Assembly: GCA_000431235.1 (NCBI GenBank)
Contig: HF988731.1
Coordinates: 22,872 to 30,397 of the forward strand
Direction: 5' to 3'
From: Coprobacillus sp. CAG:698
GTDB lineage: Bacteria > Bacillota_I > Bacilli_A > ML615J-28 > CAG-698
Length of the DNA stretch: 7,526 nt
Part shown: positions 1-5,439 of the stretch, piece after piece
How positions within the stretch are numbered: position 1 is the first letter of the stretch
Layout of the letters: each line of letters starts with the position of its first letter
The notes under the pieces: model-generated
What the model saw: the letters and a program-made list of their open reading frames with translations, nothing else
The model's database searches: none
Told to the model about the DNA's origin: nothing
Made by a program: the position numbers and the translations under genes

Positions 1-404
1 GCATCAGCGAACAATGAGTACAAATCAGCCATATTAAATAATTTTACATCCTTAAATGAACTATGGTAAACTTGTAAATCAAATAACTTAGAAATTTTTT
101 GAGCATGTTGAAGAATTTCTTTTGCTGCAAATGAAGGAATTAAAATAGGTAAACATAACATAAAATTAATATTCAAATATGCAGGATCAAGTTTATAAAT
201 TTCTCTAACTTGAGAAACTCTTGTTATCTTATACATATATTTAAACCCAAATTCATTATCAGTATAAACAATATTTACTTCACTATCATCATATTGTATT
301 TCAAAATCAGGTTGTGACATAAAATACTCAAATAATTCTTGATAGTCAATTCTTCCTTTTTGATTGTTTCTAAAAAAATTAATATTAATAGTCATATTTT
401 CCAT
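1..404 (-). CDS. Conserved-looking hypothetical protein, N-terminal 134 residues (cut by window edge)
   Basis: An open frame runs from the ATG at 404-402 to the left edge with no stop, giving 134 residues and an incomplete C-terminus. The start is chosen because GGAGG (415-411) lies 6 bases upstream; a second Met at residue 4 is too far from it. The protein begins MENMTININFF and is a mixed, soluble-looking sequence with an acidic stretch (residues 35-42) and a Pro-containing hydrophobic segment around residues 80-95 (LNINFMLCLPILIP), followed by a likely helix. I do not recognise the family. It starts 17 bases after yggT on the same strand, so it is probably the fourth gene of the yggS-sepF-yggT operon. 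Related Bacillota usually carry the RNA-binding gene ylmH at this position, but this N-terminus does not resemble YlmH. A division or envelope-related role is only suggested by context. Confidence 0.8.
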   Translation of the reverse strand, partial: MENMTININFFRNNQKGRIDYQELFEYFMSQPDFEIQYDDSEVNIVYTDNEFGFKYMYKITRVSQVREIYKLDPAYLNINFMLCLPILIPSFAAKEILQHAQKISKLFDLQVYHSSFKDVKLFNMADLYSLFAD

Positions 405-421
405 AATATACCTCCAGTAAA

Positions 422-667
422 TCAAATAAAGCAGAAAGAAAGTATTCCTTCTAAAACAATAACTCCAATTAGTCGCGAAAAATCAATGCGACCTAAAATC
501 AATAAACCTTCAAAAGGTTCCATAAACCAATTAGCTACCGTGTGTACTATTCTCGGAAACTTATACTCGTATGAATTTGAAAAGAGCGAAAATATAATAT
601 CGAGGGATACAATTATCGCATACCCTTGTAAAATATAATACAAGATTATTTTAAAAATTGCAAACAT
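422..667 (-). CDS. yggT: YggT (YlmG) family small membrane protein
   Basis: This 81-residue protein has two hydrophobic segments (about residues 4-28 and 64-80). The connecting loop carries the YggT-type pattern of a Glu-Pro turn (residues 50-51) followed by GRIDFSR (59-65). YggT proteins are short membrane proteins of unclear molecular role, usually found beside sepF and linked to envelope or division-site processes; plant and cyanobacterial homologues affect nucleoid or thylakoid organisation. The length is normal for the family. The start ATG overlaps the sepF stop by one base (TAATG), which implies translational coupling. The gene ends with TGA, one sign that the organism uses TGA as stop. 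Confidence 0.88.
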   Translation of the reverse strand: MFAIFKIILYYILQGYAIIVSLDIIFSLFSNSYEYKFPRIVHTVANWFMEPFEGLLILGRIDFSRLIGVIVLEGILSFCFI

Positions 668-1011
668 TATTTTAAATCCTCATAATATTGATATAAAGTG
701 CCATCTTCAAATTCTTCTTTTCTAGCTAATAGAAACATACGTGCTTGAATTTTAAGAATCTTTCCATCCATAGCATAAAGTACGCCAGAAACAAACGCTA
801 ATAATTTATTAGCCTCATCTTTGTCAAGATTCTCAAAATTTGCAAGAACTGGATAACCAGCAAGAATTTTGTCACTGATTTCTAATACTTGCTCATCTGA
901 AGCAGTTTTTATTACCATATATTCTATTTTGTCAAATGATGTTAAAGCATTTTGGTTGCGCTTCTTTTGATCAAGTTTTTCAACTTTTTCCTTTCTTTTA
1001 AATAAACCCAT
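667..1011 (-). CDS. sepF: Cell division protein SepF
   Basis: SepF tethers FtsZ filaments to the membrane and shapes the division septum in Gram-positive bacteria. The 114-residue protein has a short basic N-terminus (MGLFKRKEK), a polar linker to about residue 28, and the SepF globular core at about 30-98: a 'VLANFENLDKDEANKLLAFVSG' type segment (55-76), then VLYAMDGKILKI (77-88). These match the family pattern of Gly-x-Pro-Val, Asn-Leu/Phe, and FxSGxxYAxDG. The protein is shorter than B. subtilis SepF, mainly through a reduced linker and N-terminal helix. GGGAG (1025-1021) sits 9 bases before the ATG. It lies 35 bases after yggS and overlaps yggT by one base, the standard ylmE-ylmF-ylmG order. 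Confidence 0.93.
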   Translation of the reverse strand: MGLFKRKEKVEKLDQKKRNQNALTSFDKIEYMVIKTASDEQVLEISDKILAGYPVLANFENLDKDEANKLLAFVSGVLYAMDGKILKIQARMFLLARKEEFEDGTLYQYYEDLK

Positions 1012-1046
1012 TTATATAATCTCCCAAATAATTTAATTTTATTATT

Positions 1047-1697
1047 TTATTTTAAGAATATTCTACCTAACCTTAAATCAGTTGCACCATATTTTAAAGC
1101 AATCTTATAATCATTAGTCATTCCCATCGATAAACGATGACAAGGAACATTATGAATATTCATTTCCTCAACCTGTTCTTTTAACTTTTTCATTTTAGAA
1201 AAATATCCTTCTAGTTCTTCTTCATCAAAAGTGAACTTAGCTATGCACATCAAGCCCACAACATGGATTTTCTCTAAATCTTGTATTTGCTTAACAAAAC
1301 TTTTTAGTTTGCTAGCTGGTATACCTTGTTTATTTGGTTCTTCTGAAATATTGATTTGAATAAAACAGTCTAAAGGTTGTTCTAATCTCTTATTCAATTC
1401 AATAGCTAGTGAAATTCTATCTAATGAATGTAAGCAAGATATTTTATTTACTATATCTCTAATCTTACGAGATTGAACAACACCAAAAAAGTGCCATTTT
1501 ATATCTTTATAATCTTTTAAAGCTTCATATTTTTCTAAAAACATATCAGTTCTATTCTCACCGAAATCTTTTATTCCATTTTTATAAAGCTCTAACGTTT
1601 GTTCTACATTCATATATTTTGTGGCAGCAATTAAAGAAACATTGGGATATTCCTTTAAATCATTTCTAACTAATTCAACTTGTTCTTTTATCCCCAT
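1047..1697 (-). CDS. yggS: YggS/YlmE family pyridoxal phosphate homeostasis protein
   Basis: Members of this PLP-binding family (type III fold, single TIM barrel) lack a known catalytic reaction and help keep free PLP and amino/keto-acid pools balanced. The Schiff-base lysine is most likely Lys27 in AATKYM. Other family blocks are FGENR (45-49), KWHFFGVVQSRK (67-78, normally WHFIGxLQxNK), the IQINISEE...K.G strand (113-125), GLMCIA (148-153) and RLSMGMTND (188-196), ending in TDLRLGRIF. The C-terminus stops a few residues early compared with most members. An upstream in-frame TTG at 1712 would add five residues, but it overlaps the Shine-Dalgarno GGAGGG (1707-1702), so the ATG at 1697-1695 is taken as the start (216 residues). 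It is the first gene of the operon, driven from 1788-1816. Confidence 0.93.
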   Translation of the reverse strand: MGIKEQVELVRNDLKEYPNVSLIAATKYMNVEQTLELYKNGIKDFGENRTDMFLEKYEALKDYKDIKWHFFGVVQSRKIRDIVNKISCLHSLDRISLAIELNKRLEQPLDCFIQINISEEPNKQGIPASKLKSFVKQIQDLEKIHVVGLMCIAKFTFDEEELEGYFSKMKKLKEQVEEMNIHNVPCHRLSMGMTNDYKIALKYGATDLRLGRIFLK

Positions 1698-1787
1698 TTT
1701 TCCCTCCAACAATTCTATGAGATTTATATAATTATTGAAAAAAAATAATAAAAAAATTACTTTTTTTTACAATATCTTACATTCTAT

Positions 1788-1816
1788 ATTATACACCATC
1801 TCACCAAAAAAATCAA
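1788..1816 (-). promoter_or_regulatory. Sigma-A promoter of the yggS-sepF-yggT operon
   Basis: On the minus strand, TTGATT (1816-1811) and a perfect TATAAT (1793-1788) are separated by exactly 17 bases. The predicted transcription start near 1781 gives a leader of about 85 bases before the yggS ATG. The leader is almost pure A/T with T-runs and shows no convincing structure. The -35 box begins about 40 bases downstream of the terminator at 1855-1880, so this promoter is insulated from the upstream transcript. Confidence 0.7.
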
Positions 1817-1854
1817 CGAAAAAACTAATTAATTTTACTAGACAAAAACACAAA

Positions 1855-1880
1855 AATATAAAAAAAAGCCTATTAGGCTC
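1855..1880 (-). terminator. Rho-independent terminator of the upstream short transcript
   Basis: On the minus strand the stem AGCCT / AGGCT (1879-1875 and 1871-1867) has an AAT loop and may gain a G-U pair at its base. It is followed by a run of eight T bases and further T-rich sequence. The A-rich flank and T-tract are oriented for minus-strand termination only. It lies between the 1994-2023 promoter and the yggS promoter. Confidence 0.65.
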
Positions 1881-1987
1881 AATATCACTCCTCCTCGTTT
1901 TTAGATATAACTATGTAAATAAATTACCCCTTTTTCTAATTATTTTTTGGTAATATTTTATATCTTCACAATTTAATTTTAAAAGGA
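1855..1987 (-). ncRNA. Candidate structured small RNA or attenuated leader
   Basis: A predicted transcript of about 130 bases starts near 1987 and ends at the terminator at 1855-1880. On the minus strand an 8-bp perfect stem, AGATATAA (1965-1958) with TTATATCT (1910-1903), encloses a second stem, ATTACC (1954-1949) with GGTAAT (1928-1923). A single-stranded purine stretch GAGGAGGAG (1896-1888) follows, then the terminator hairpin. It matches no RNA class I can recognise: there is no T-box GGUGGxACC motif, and no SRP, 6S or tmRNA signature. The GAGGAGGAG could be a ribosome-binding site, but the only frame behind it (TTG 1882, 14 hydrophobic residues) runs across the terminator T-tract. It could be an independent small RNA or a leader for yggS. 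The existence of the transcript is inferred from promoter and terminator, not observed. Confidence 0.45.
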
Positions 1988-1993
1988 CAATTA

Positions 1994-2023
1994 ATTATAC
2001 CACATTTTCTCAAAAAGTGTAAC
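1994..2023 (-). promoter_or_regulatory. Putative extended -10 promoter, minus strand
   Basis: On the minus strand, TGGTATAAT provides a perfect -10 (1999-1994) with the extended TGn element. GTTACA (2023-2018) is a 4-of-6 match to the -35 at 18-base spacing. The predicted start is near 1987. No protein gene follows before the terminator at 1855-1880, which is why a small RNA or leader is proposed. Confidence 0.55.
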
Positions 2024-2124
2024 ATTTTGTTATTTTTTTATATTTTTATGTATATTATTAAAACTGGTATCATATAAATTTAGTAAATAATCAGAAAAAT
2101 ATTTAAAAAAATAAATCAAAACAT

Positions 2125-2153
2125 TTGACAAACATTATATAATTTGATATAAT
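2125..2153 (+). promoter_or_regulatory. Consensus sigma-A promoter of tRNA-Cys
   Basis: A perfect TTGACA (2125-2130) and a perfect TATAAT (2148-2153) are spaced by 17 bases, and a TGn extended -10 (2145-2147) is also present. Transcription would start near 2160, about 10 bases before the tRNA. This is as strong as a sigma-A promoter can look, as expected for a stable RNA gene. Confidence 0.88.
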
Positions 2154-2170
2154 ATCTATGCTGTTTTGAT

Positions 2171-2244
2171 GGCTCTATAGCCAAGTGGTAAGGCGTGGGT
2201 CTGCAACACCCTGATCGTTGGTTCAAATCCGACTGGAGCCTCCA
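2171..2244 (+). tRNA. tRNA-Cys (anticodon GCA)
   Basis: All four arms can be drawn. The acceptor is GGCTCTA (2171-2177) with TGGAGCC (2234-2240), including one G-U pair. The D arm is GCC...GGC. The anticodon arm has loop CTGCAAC with GCA at 2203-2205. The T arm is GTTGG-TTCAAAT-CCGAC (2217-2233). The discriminator base is T (2241), the usual identity element for tRNA-Cys, and CCA is encoded (2242-2244). The outermost anticodon-stem pair appears to be a U-U mismatch. Confidence 0.97.
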
Positions 2245-2253
2245 GTGAAAATT

Positions 2254-2283
2254 AAGTCTTGGTATTCCAAGGCTTTTATTTTT
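2254..2283 (+). terminator. Rho-independent terminator after tRNA-Cys
   Basis: A 9-bp stem (AAGTCTTGG with CCAAGGCTT, one wobble pair) around a TATT loop is followed by TTTTATTTTT. It begins 10 bases after the tRNA CCA end and 27 bases before the next start codon. It should end the tRNA transcript, but the downstream phosphatase gene has no clear promoter of its own, so partial read-through is likely. Confidence 0.75.
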
Positions 2284-2309
2284 GAAATTTTATTACGATA
2301 GGTGATTAT

Positions 2310-3098
2310 ATGAACTCAAACAACCAAAATATATCAATGTTTTTGCTAGATATGGATGGAACGATTTATTTAGATGATGAATTAATTGATGGAGCATTAG
2401 AATTTATCCACACTTTAATCGAAAATAATATAAAATATATTTTTCTTACTAACAACTCATCAAAAAGTCAAAATGATTATTTAGAAAAACTAAAACGTCT
2501 TAACATACCTGCCACAAAAGATAATATTTACACTTCAGGGATGGCTACTTGCAATTATCTTAACGAATATTATCATAATAAAAAAGTATATTTATTAGGT
2601 ACAAAAGCCTTAGAGCAAGAATTTAGAAACTATGGAATTGATCTTGTCGAGGAAAACCCAGATATAGTTGTTTGTGGATTTGATCGTGAACTTAACTATC
2701 AAAAATTAGAAAAAGCTTGTCAATTTTTATGCGATGGAGCCATATTTCTTGCCACAAATCCTGATTACGTTTGTCCAATTGCTAATAAAAGATACATTCC
2801 TGATTGTGGAAGCATTTGTGATATGATATTTAATGCCACTAAAAGAAAACCTACTTTTATTGGAAAACCTGAACCAATAATGATAGATTTGCTTTCTGAA
2901 AAATATAATATCGCCAAAGAAAACATATGTATGGTAGGCGATAGAATTTATACTGATATTAAAGCTGGTGTAAATGCCCACACAAAAACTATTCTTGTTC
3001 TTTCAGGTGAAAGTACTCTAGATACAATTAAACAATCGGATATAAAACCTGACTATGTTCTTTCATCAGTCAAAGACATAATTTCTTTAATAAAATAA
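2310..3098 (+). CDS. HAD-IIA family phosphatase (NagD/YutF-like)
   Basis: A cytoplasmic, Mg-dependent HAD phosphatase of subfamily IIA with 262 residues, a normal length. Motif I is DMDGT (14-18; nucleophile Asp14, acid/base Asp16), motif II is LTNNSS (46-51), motif III is the Lys in GKPEP (Lys186), and motif IV is GDRIYTD (210-216). The C2-type cap lies between motifs II and III and contains the family blocks YTSGMAT (74-80), VVCGFDRELNY (120-130) and ATNPDY (148-153). The natural substrate cannot be read from sequence; relatives act on small sugar phosphates, nucleotides, 4-nitrophenyl phosphate or phosphoglycolate. The start is supported by AGGTGA (2300-2305), 4 bases before ATG. It follows the tRNA-Cys terminator directly, is unlinked to the other strand's operons, and ends at a shared convergent terminator. 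Confidence 0.93.
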   Translation: MNSNNQNISMFLLDMDGTIYLDDELIDGALEFIHTLIENNIKYIFLTNNSSKSQNDYLEKLKRLNIPATKDNIYTSGMATCNYLNEYYHNKKVYLLGTKALEQEFRNYGIDLVEENPDIVVCGFDRELNYQKLEKACQFLCDGAIFLATNPDYVCPIANKRYIPDCGSICDMIFNATKRKPTFIGKPEPIMIDLLSEKYNIAKENICMVGDRIYTDIKAGVNAHTKTILVLSGESTLDTIKQSDIKPDYVLSSVKDIISLIK

Positions 3099-3125
3099 AA
3101 GTCTCCCGAGGGAGATTTTTTATTT
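3099..3125. terminator. Bidirectional terminator between convergent genes
   Basis: The stem TCTCC / GGAGA (3102-3106 and 3111-3115) has a CGAG loop and is extended by G-U and A-T pairs. On the plus strand it is followed by TTTTTTATTTTATTT after the HAD gene; on the minus strand by CTTTTATTTTA after hsp20. It therefore serves both genes. Confidence 0.85.
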
Positions 3126-3512
3126 TATTTCTACATATTCTGTGTTTTTACTTTCTTCACAACTTTTAGGAATATGAAGTTCTAAAACACCATTAAGAAG
3201 TTTTGCAGAAATCTTTTCTTTCTTTATATTACCAATATAAAATTTCCTAGTTGTTGTACCAAAAAATCTTTCCTCATGCATATATTTATCATCATCATAA
3301 GGGTTATATCTTGTACCAACAACTTCTAAGTATTCACCATCTACCATTATTTTTATATCTTCTTTTGAAAAGCCTGGTACATCAATATTAATAATATACT
3401 CATTATCACTCTCGTAAATATCGCTTCTCATAAGTTGATTAACTTTTCCAAGTCTTAAAATTGGTAAATCCGAATTAATTTTTTTATCACAATTATCTAT
3501 TTTAAAAAACAT
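3120..3512 (-). CDS. hsp20: Small heat shock protein, Hsp20/alpha-crystallin family
   Basis: An ATP-independent holdase that binds unfolding proteins and forms oligomers in the cytoplasm. The protein has 130 residues: a short N-terminal arm (1-29), the alpha-crystallin domain (about 30-117) starting SDIYESDNEYIINIDVPGF and including EDIKIMVDGEYLEV (51-64), HEERFFGTTTRKF (79-91) and the signature AKLLNGVLELHIPK (103-116), and a short tail ending in Val-Glu-Ile, which fits the I/V-x-I/V oligomerisation motif. The ATG at 3512-3510 has GGTGAG 5 bases upstream; the next in-frame Met (residue 28) would remove the arm. It follows the MFS gene by 52 bases on the same strand. Its start lies inside a striking hairpin, which suggests heat-controlled translation. 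No CIRCE or CtsR operator is visible. Confidence 0.93.
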   Translation of the reverse strand: MFFKIDNCDKKINSDLPILRLGKVNQLMRSDIYESDNEYIINIDVPGFSKEDIKIMVDGEYLEVVGTRYNPYDDDKYMHEERFFGTTTRKFYIGNIKKEKISAKLLNGVLELHIPKSCEESKNTEYVEIK

Positions 3513-3536
3513 ATTAGCTCACCACTAATATGTTTT
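3506..3536 (-). promoter_or_regulatory. Perfect inverted repeat over the hsp20 start (candidate RNA thermometer)
   Basis: The minus strand reads AAAACATATTAG, TGGTGAG, CTAATATGTTTT: two 12-base arms (3536-3525 and 3517-3506) that pair perfectly around a 7-base loop. The loop holds the Shine-Dalgarno GGTGAG and the 3' arm holds the hsp20 ATG (3512-3510). Ten of the 12 pairs are A-U, so the stem would melt at moderate temperature. Occlusion of translation start sites by such stems is known for small heat-shock genes (ROSE, fourU and similar elements), though those usually pair the Shine-Dalgarno itself. The run of six T bases after the stem means it could also act as a weak terminator, and a DNA operator is a third possibility. 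Confidence 0.6.
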
Positions 3537-3561
3537 CCTTTTTTTATATTTCTATTCATTT

Positions 3562-3590
3562 ATTTTAATCTTCTACATCAAATGCTTCAA
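3562..3590 (-). promoter_or_regulatory. Possible hsp20 promoter inside the end of the transporter gene
   Basis: On the minus strand TTGAAG (3590-3585) and TAAAAT (3567-3562) are spaced by 17 bases, with the -10 overlapping the stop codon of the MFS gene. This would start an hsp20 message near 3555 that includes the start-site hairpin. In sequence this AT-rich such matches arise by chance, so the call is tentative; hsp20 may instead be read from the upstream operon. Confidence 0.3.
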
Positions 3591-5439
3591 TTGATTTTAC
3601 TGCTTCTGGACGTGAATCACCATGTTTTACAAATAACATAGTTATGAATGCAAAAATACAGAAAATTACACTATAAGGGAATAAAACTCTCATTGTACCG
3701 CTAATATCCATAATAAATCCTGATAATATTGGTGTAATAATTTGGGCAAACATTGAAGCTGTATAATAATAGCCTGTATACTTACCTACATTACTCTCTT
3801 TAGACATTTCCACAACCATTGGATAAGAGTTTACATTAATAGTAGCCCATCCTATTCCAGCAATTCCCATTGTAAAGAAAATAAGGAATTTAGTATCTTT
3901 TGTAGCAATAGAACCTAGGAAGAAAGCAAACGCTAAAATAATAACACCCGCTAAAATAGTTTTTTTACGACCTATTTTACTAGCAATTATTCCGATAGGA
4001 ATAAAGGCAATTAAAGCTGTCGCATTAGCAACAAGTAATGGTAAAGAATATCCCATATTCAAAACATCACCAGCATACACAGAAAATTTAGTAGTGGCAG
4101 CATTGTAAGCCATAAACCAAAAAATTATTGATAGAAGTATAAAAATAAAACTCTTTTTAACTTCTTTAGGCATTTTTTCTTCACTTTCAATTTTTTGTTC
4201 TTCTTCATCAATTGCATACATTTTACTTTCTTCTTCCATTTCTTTTACAAGCTTAGGTTCATTAACTTTAAAACAGAAAATAGTAAGTAATACAATCATT
4301 AAAACGCCAACTATTAAGAATAAAAGTATATAACTTTGATAATCTTTAGCAAAAAAATTCATAAGTAATAAGGAAATAATTCCGCCAACAGTTCCCATTA
4401 AGTTAATAATGGCATTAGCTTTACTACGAAGCGGTTTAATAGTAACATCAGGCATTAAACTTACAGCTGGAGTTCTGAAAGTTGACATGGACACTAAAAC
4501 TATAAGTAAAATAATTAAAAAACCAACTAAATATGAGACATCACTTTTTGTGAAAACCCAAACAATCTTTCCACGTGCTTGCGTTGCATCTTCTTTCAAT
4601 GAATAAAATTTTTTAATTCCTAATTCTTTAACAATATTAACAAAATCTTCATCATTGGCAATTCTTTGTGAGAGGACATTTTCAAGATCGCTTAAACGCC
4701 ATTTATAAACACGAGTCCCTTTTTCGATTTTAATTCTTTCTTCATGTGACAATGATAAAATATCATTGAAATCTTTTTTATCCTTAGTAGTTAATACTCT
4801 ATCACATAATGATTTGAATTCTTCTTCTGTTAATGTAGTATCAGTTAAGTTAACAAATTTGCGTAGTTCTTTGTTTTCACCATTTATTTTTTTATCAAGG
4901 GCTGATTGTTTTTTATTTTCGAATCCAAACAAACTAACAATTTGCTCATCAGTGAAATCATAATTAAAGAAATAATCGCCTTGGTGTTTCACATAGATTT
5001 CATTTATTTCTTCTTCAGTATAATCTTTTAAAAGATTATTAAGACTTTCACTACGAGAATCTTTATTTTCACTTTTGAAACTTTCATCAACTAAAACAAC
5101 TTCATATATGTTTTCTTCTTTTTTTAATTTATTCATTTGTAAATTATCAAATACAGAAACAAAAGTAAAGAATACTGCTGCCACAATTGTACCGATAATT
5201 ATATATGGTTTTCTTTTTCCTATTTTTGTATTAGTTTTATCTGAAAGTGCTCCAAAAACTGGGAGTAATATCAAAGCAAGAATGTTATCAAGAGCCATAA
5301 CTATTCCTGACCATGTTTGATTTAATCCAAAAGTATTGATTAGCATTTTCGCAATTATACTATCATAAACTTGCCAAAATAAGCAAATGATAAGAAAAGC
5401 AAAGCCTACAAAAAATATTTTTTTATTATTTAGTTTCAT
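3565..5439 (-). CDS. MFS transporter, SLC45/GPH-like, with large loop insertion
   Basis: A 12-helix secondary transporter of 624 residues, about 170-200 longer than usual. Helices are at roughly 8-28, 44-65, 78-98, 301-320, 342-362, 367-390, 429-450, 463-485, 494-512, 517-540, 553-576 and 582-604. The loop after helix 2 carries GALSDKTNTKIGKRKPYI (63-80) and helix 4 is followed by FRTPAVSLMPD (321-331), both typical of the SLC45/GPH-type cation-coupled sugar symporters; ASKIGRKK (486-493) is the second-half counterpart. Residues 99-300 form a charged hydrophilic insertion between helices 3 and 4, predicted outside the cell, and 391-428 is an acidic central loop. AGGAG (5450-5446) lies 6 bases before ATG, inside the racemase gene, which this gene overlaps by 14 bases. 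The substrate is unknown; the neighbours suggest a peptide- or amino-acid-related solute, the family suggests a sugar. Confidence 0.85.
   Translation of the reverse strand: MKLNNKKIFFVGFAFLIICLFWQVYDSIIAKMLINTFGLNQTWSGIVMALDNILALILLPVFGALSDKTNTKIGKRKPYIIIGTIVAAVFFTFVSVFDNLQMNKLKKEENIYEVVLVDESFKSENKDSRSESLNNLLKDYTEEEINEIYVKHQGDYFFNYDFTDEQIVSLFGFENKKQSALDKKINGENKELRKFVNLTDTTLTEEEFKSLCDRVLTTKDKKDFNDILSLSHEERIKIEKGTRVYKWRLSDLENVLSQRIANDEDFVNIVKELGIKKFYSLKEDATQARGKIVWVFTKSDVSYLVGFLIILLIVLVSMSTFRTPAVSLMPDVTIKPLRSKANAIINLMGTVGGIISLLLMNFFAKDYQSYILLFLIVGVLMIVLLTIFCFKVNEPKLVKEMEEESKMYAIDEEEQKIESEEKMPKEVKKSFIFILLSIIFWFMAYNAATTKFSVYAGDVLNMGYSLPLLVANATALIAFIPIGIIASKIGRKKTILAGVIILAFAFFLGSIATKDTKFLIFFTMGIAGIGWATINVNSYPMVVEMSKESNVGKYTGYYYTASMFAQIITPILSGFIMDISGTMRVLFPYSVIFCIFAFITMLFVKHGDSRPEAVKSIEAFDVED

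Larger units (their letters stand above)
1698..2170. other. Divergent intergenic region between yggS and tRNA-Cys
   Basis: This 470-base stretch holds no protein gene that I can support. From left to right it contains the yggS leader (1698-1781), the yggS promoter, a terminator plus structured transcript on the minus strand (1855-1987), the promoter of that transcript (1994-2023), about 100 bases of low-complexity A/T sequence with nothing recognisable (2024-2124), and the tRNA promoter (2125-2153). Confidence 0.6.

Noticed and set aside
339..638. 99-codon open frame on the plus strand
   Set aside because: It lies antisense to yggT and the first gene, which have clear starts and family patterns. 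It has no ribosome binding site or recognisable motif.
1838..1882. Tiny hydrophobic peptide (14 residues) behind the GAGGAGGAG motif on the minus strand
   Set aside because: The reading frame runs through the terminator stem and its T-tract, so most transcripts would end before the stop codon. It has only a TTG start. It remains a minor possibility within the small-RNA finding.
1735..1953. Open frame of 72 codons on the plus strand in the intergenic region
   Set aside because: It starts at TTG without a Shine-Dalgarno, is made of A/T-driven Lys, Asn, Ile and Leu codons, and runs antisense across the promoter, terminator and hairpin signals identified there.
1855..1987. T-box or other known riboswitch upstream of yggS
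   Set aside because: There is no conserved T-box core or specifier stem, the predicted transcript is too short, and no other riboswitch core motif was recognised.
3506..3536. CIRCE (HrcA) or CtsR operator at hsp20
   Set aside because: The repeat arms do not contain TTAGCACTC/GAGTGCTAA or the GGTCAAA direct repeat. The palindrome resembles neither consensus beyond TTAG/CTAA.
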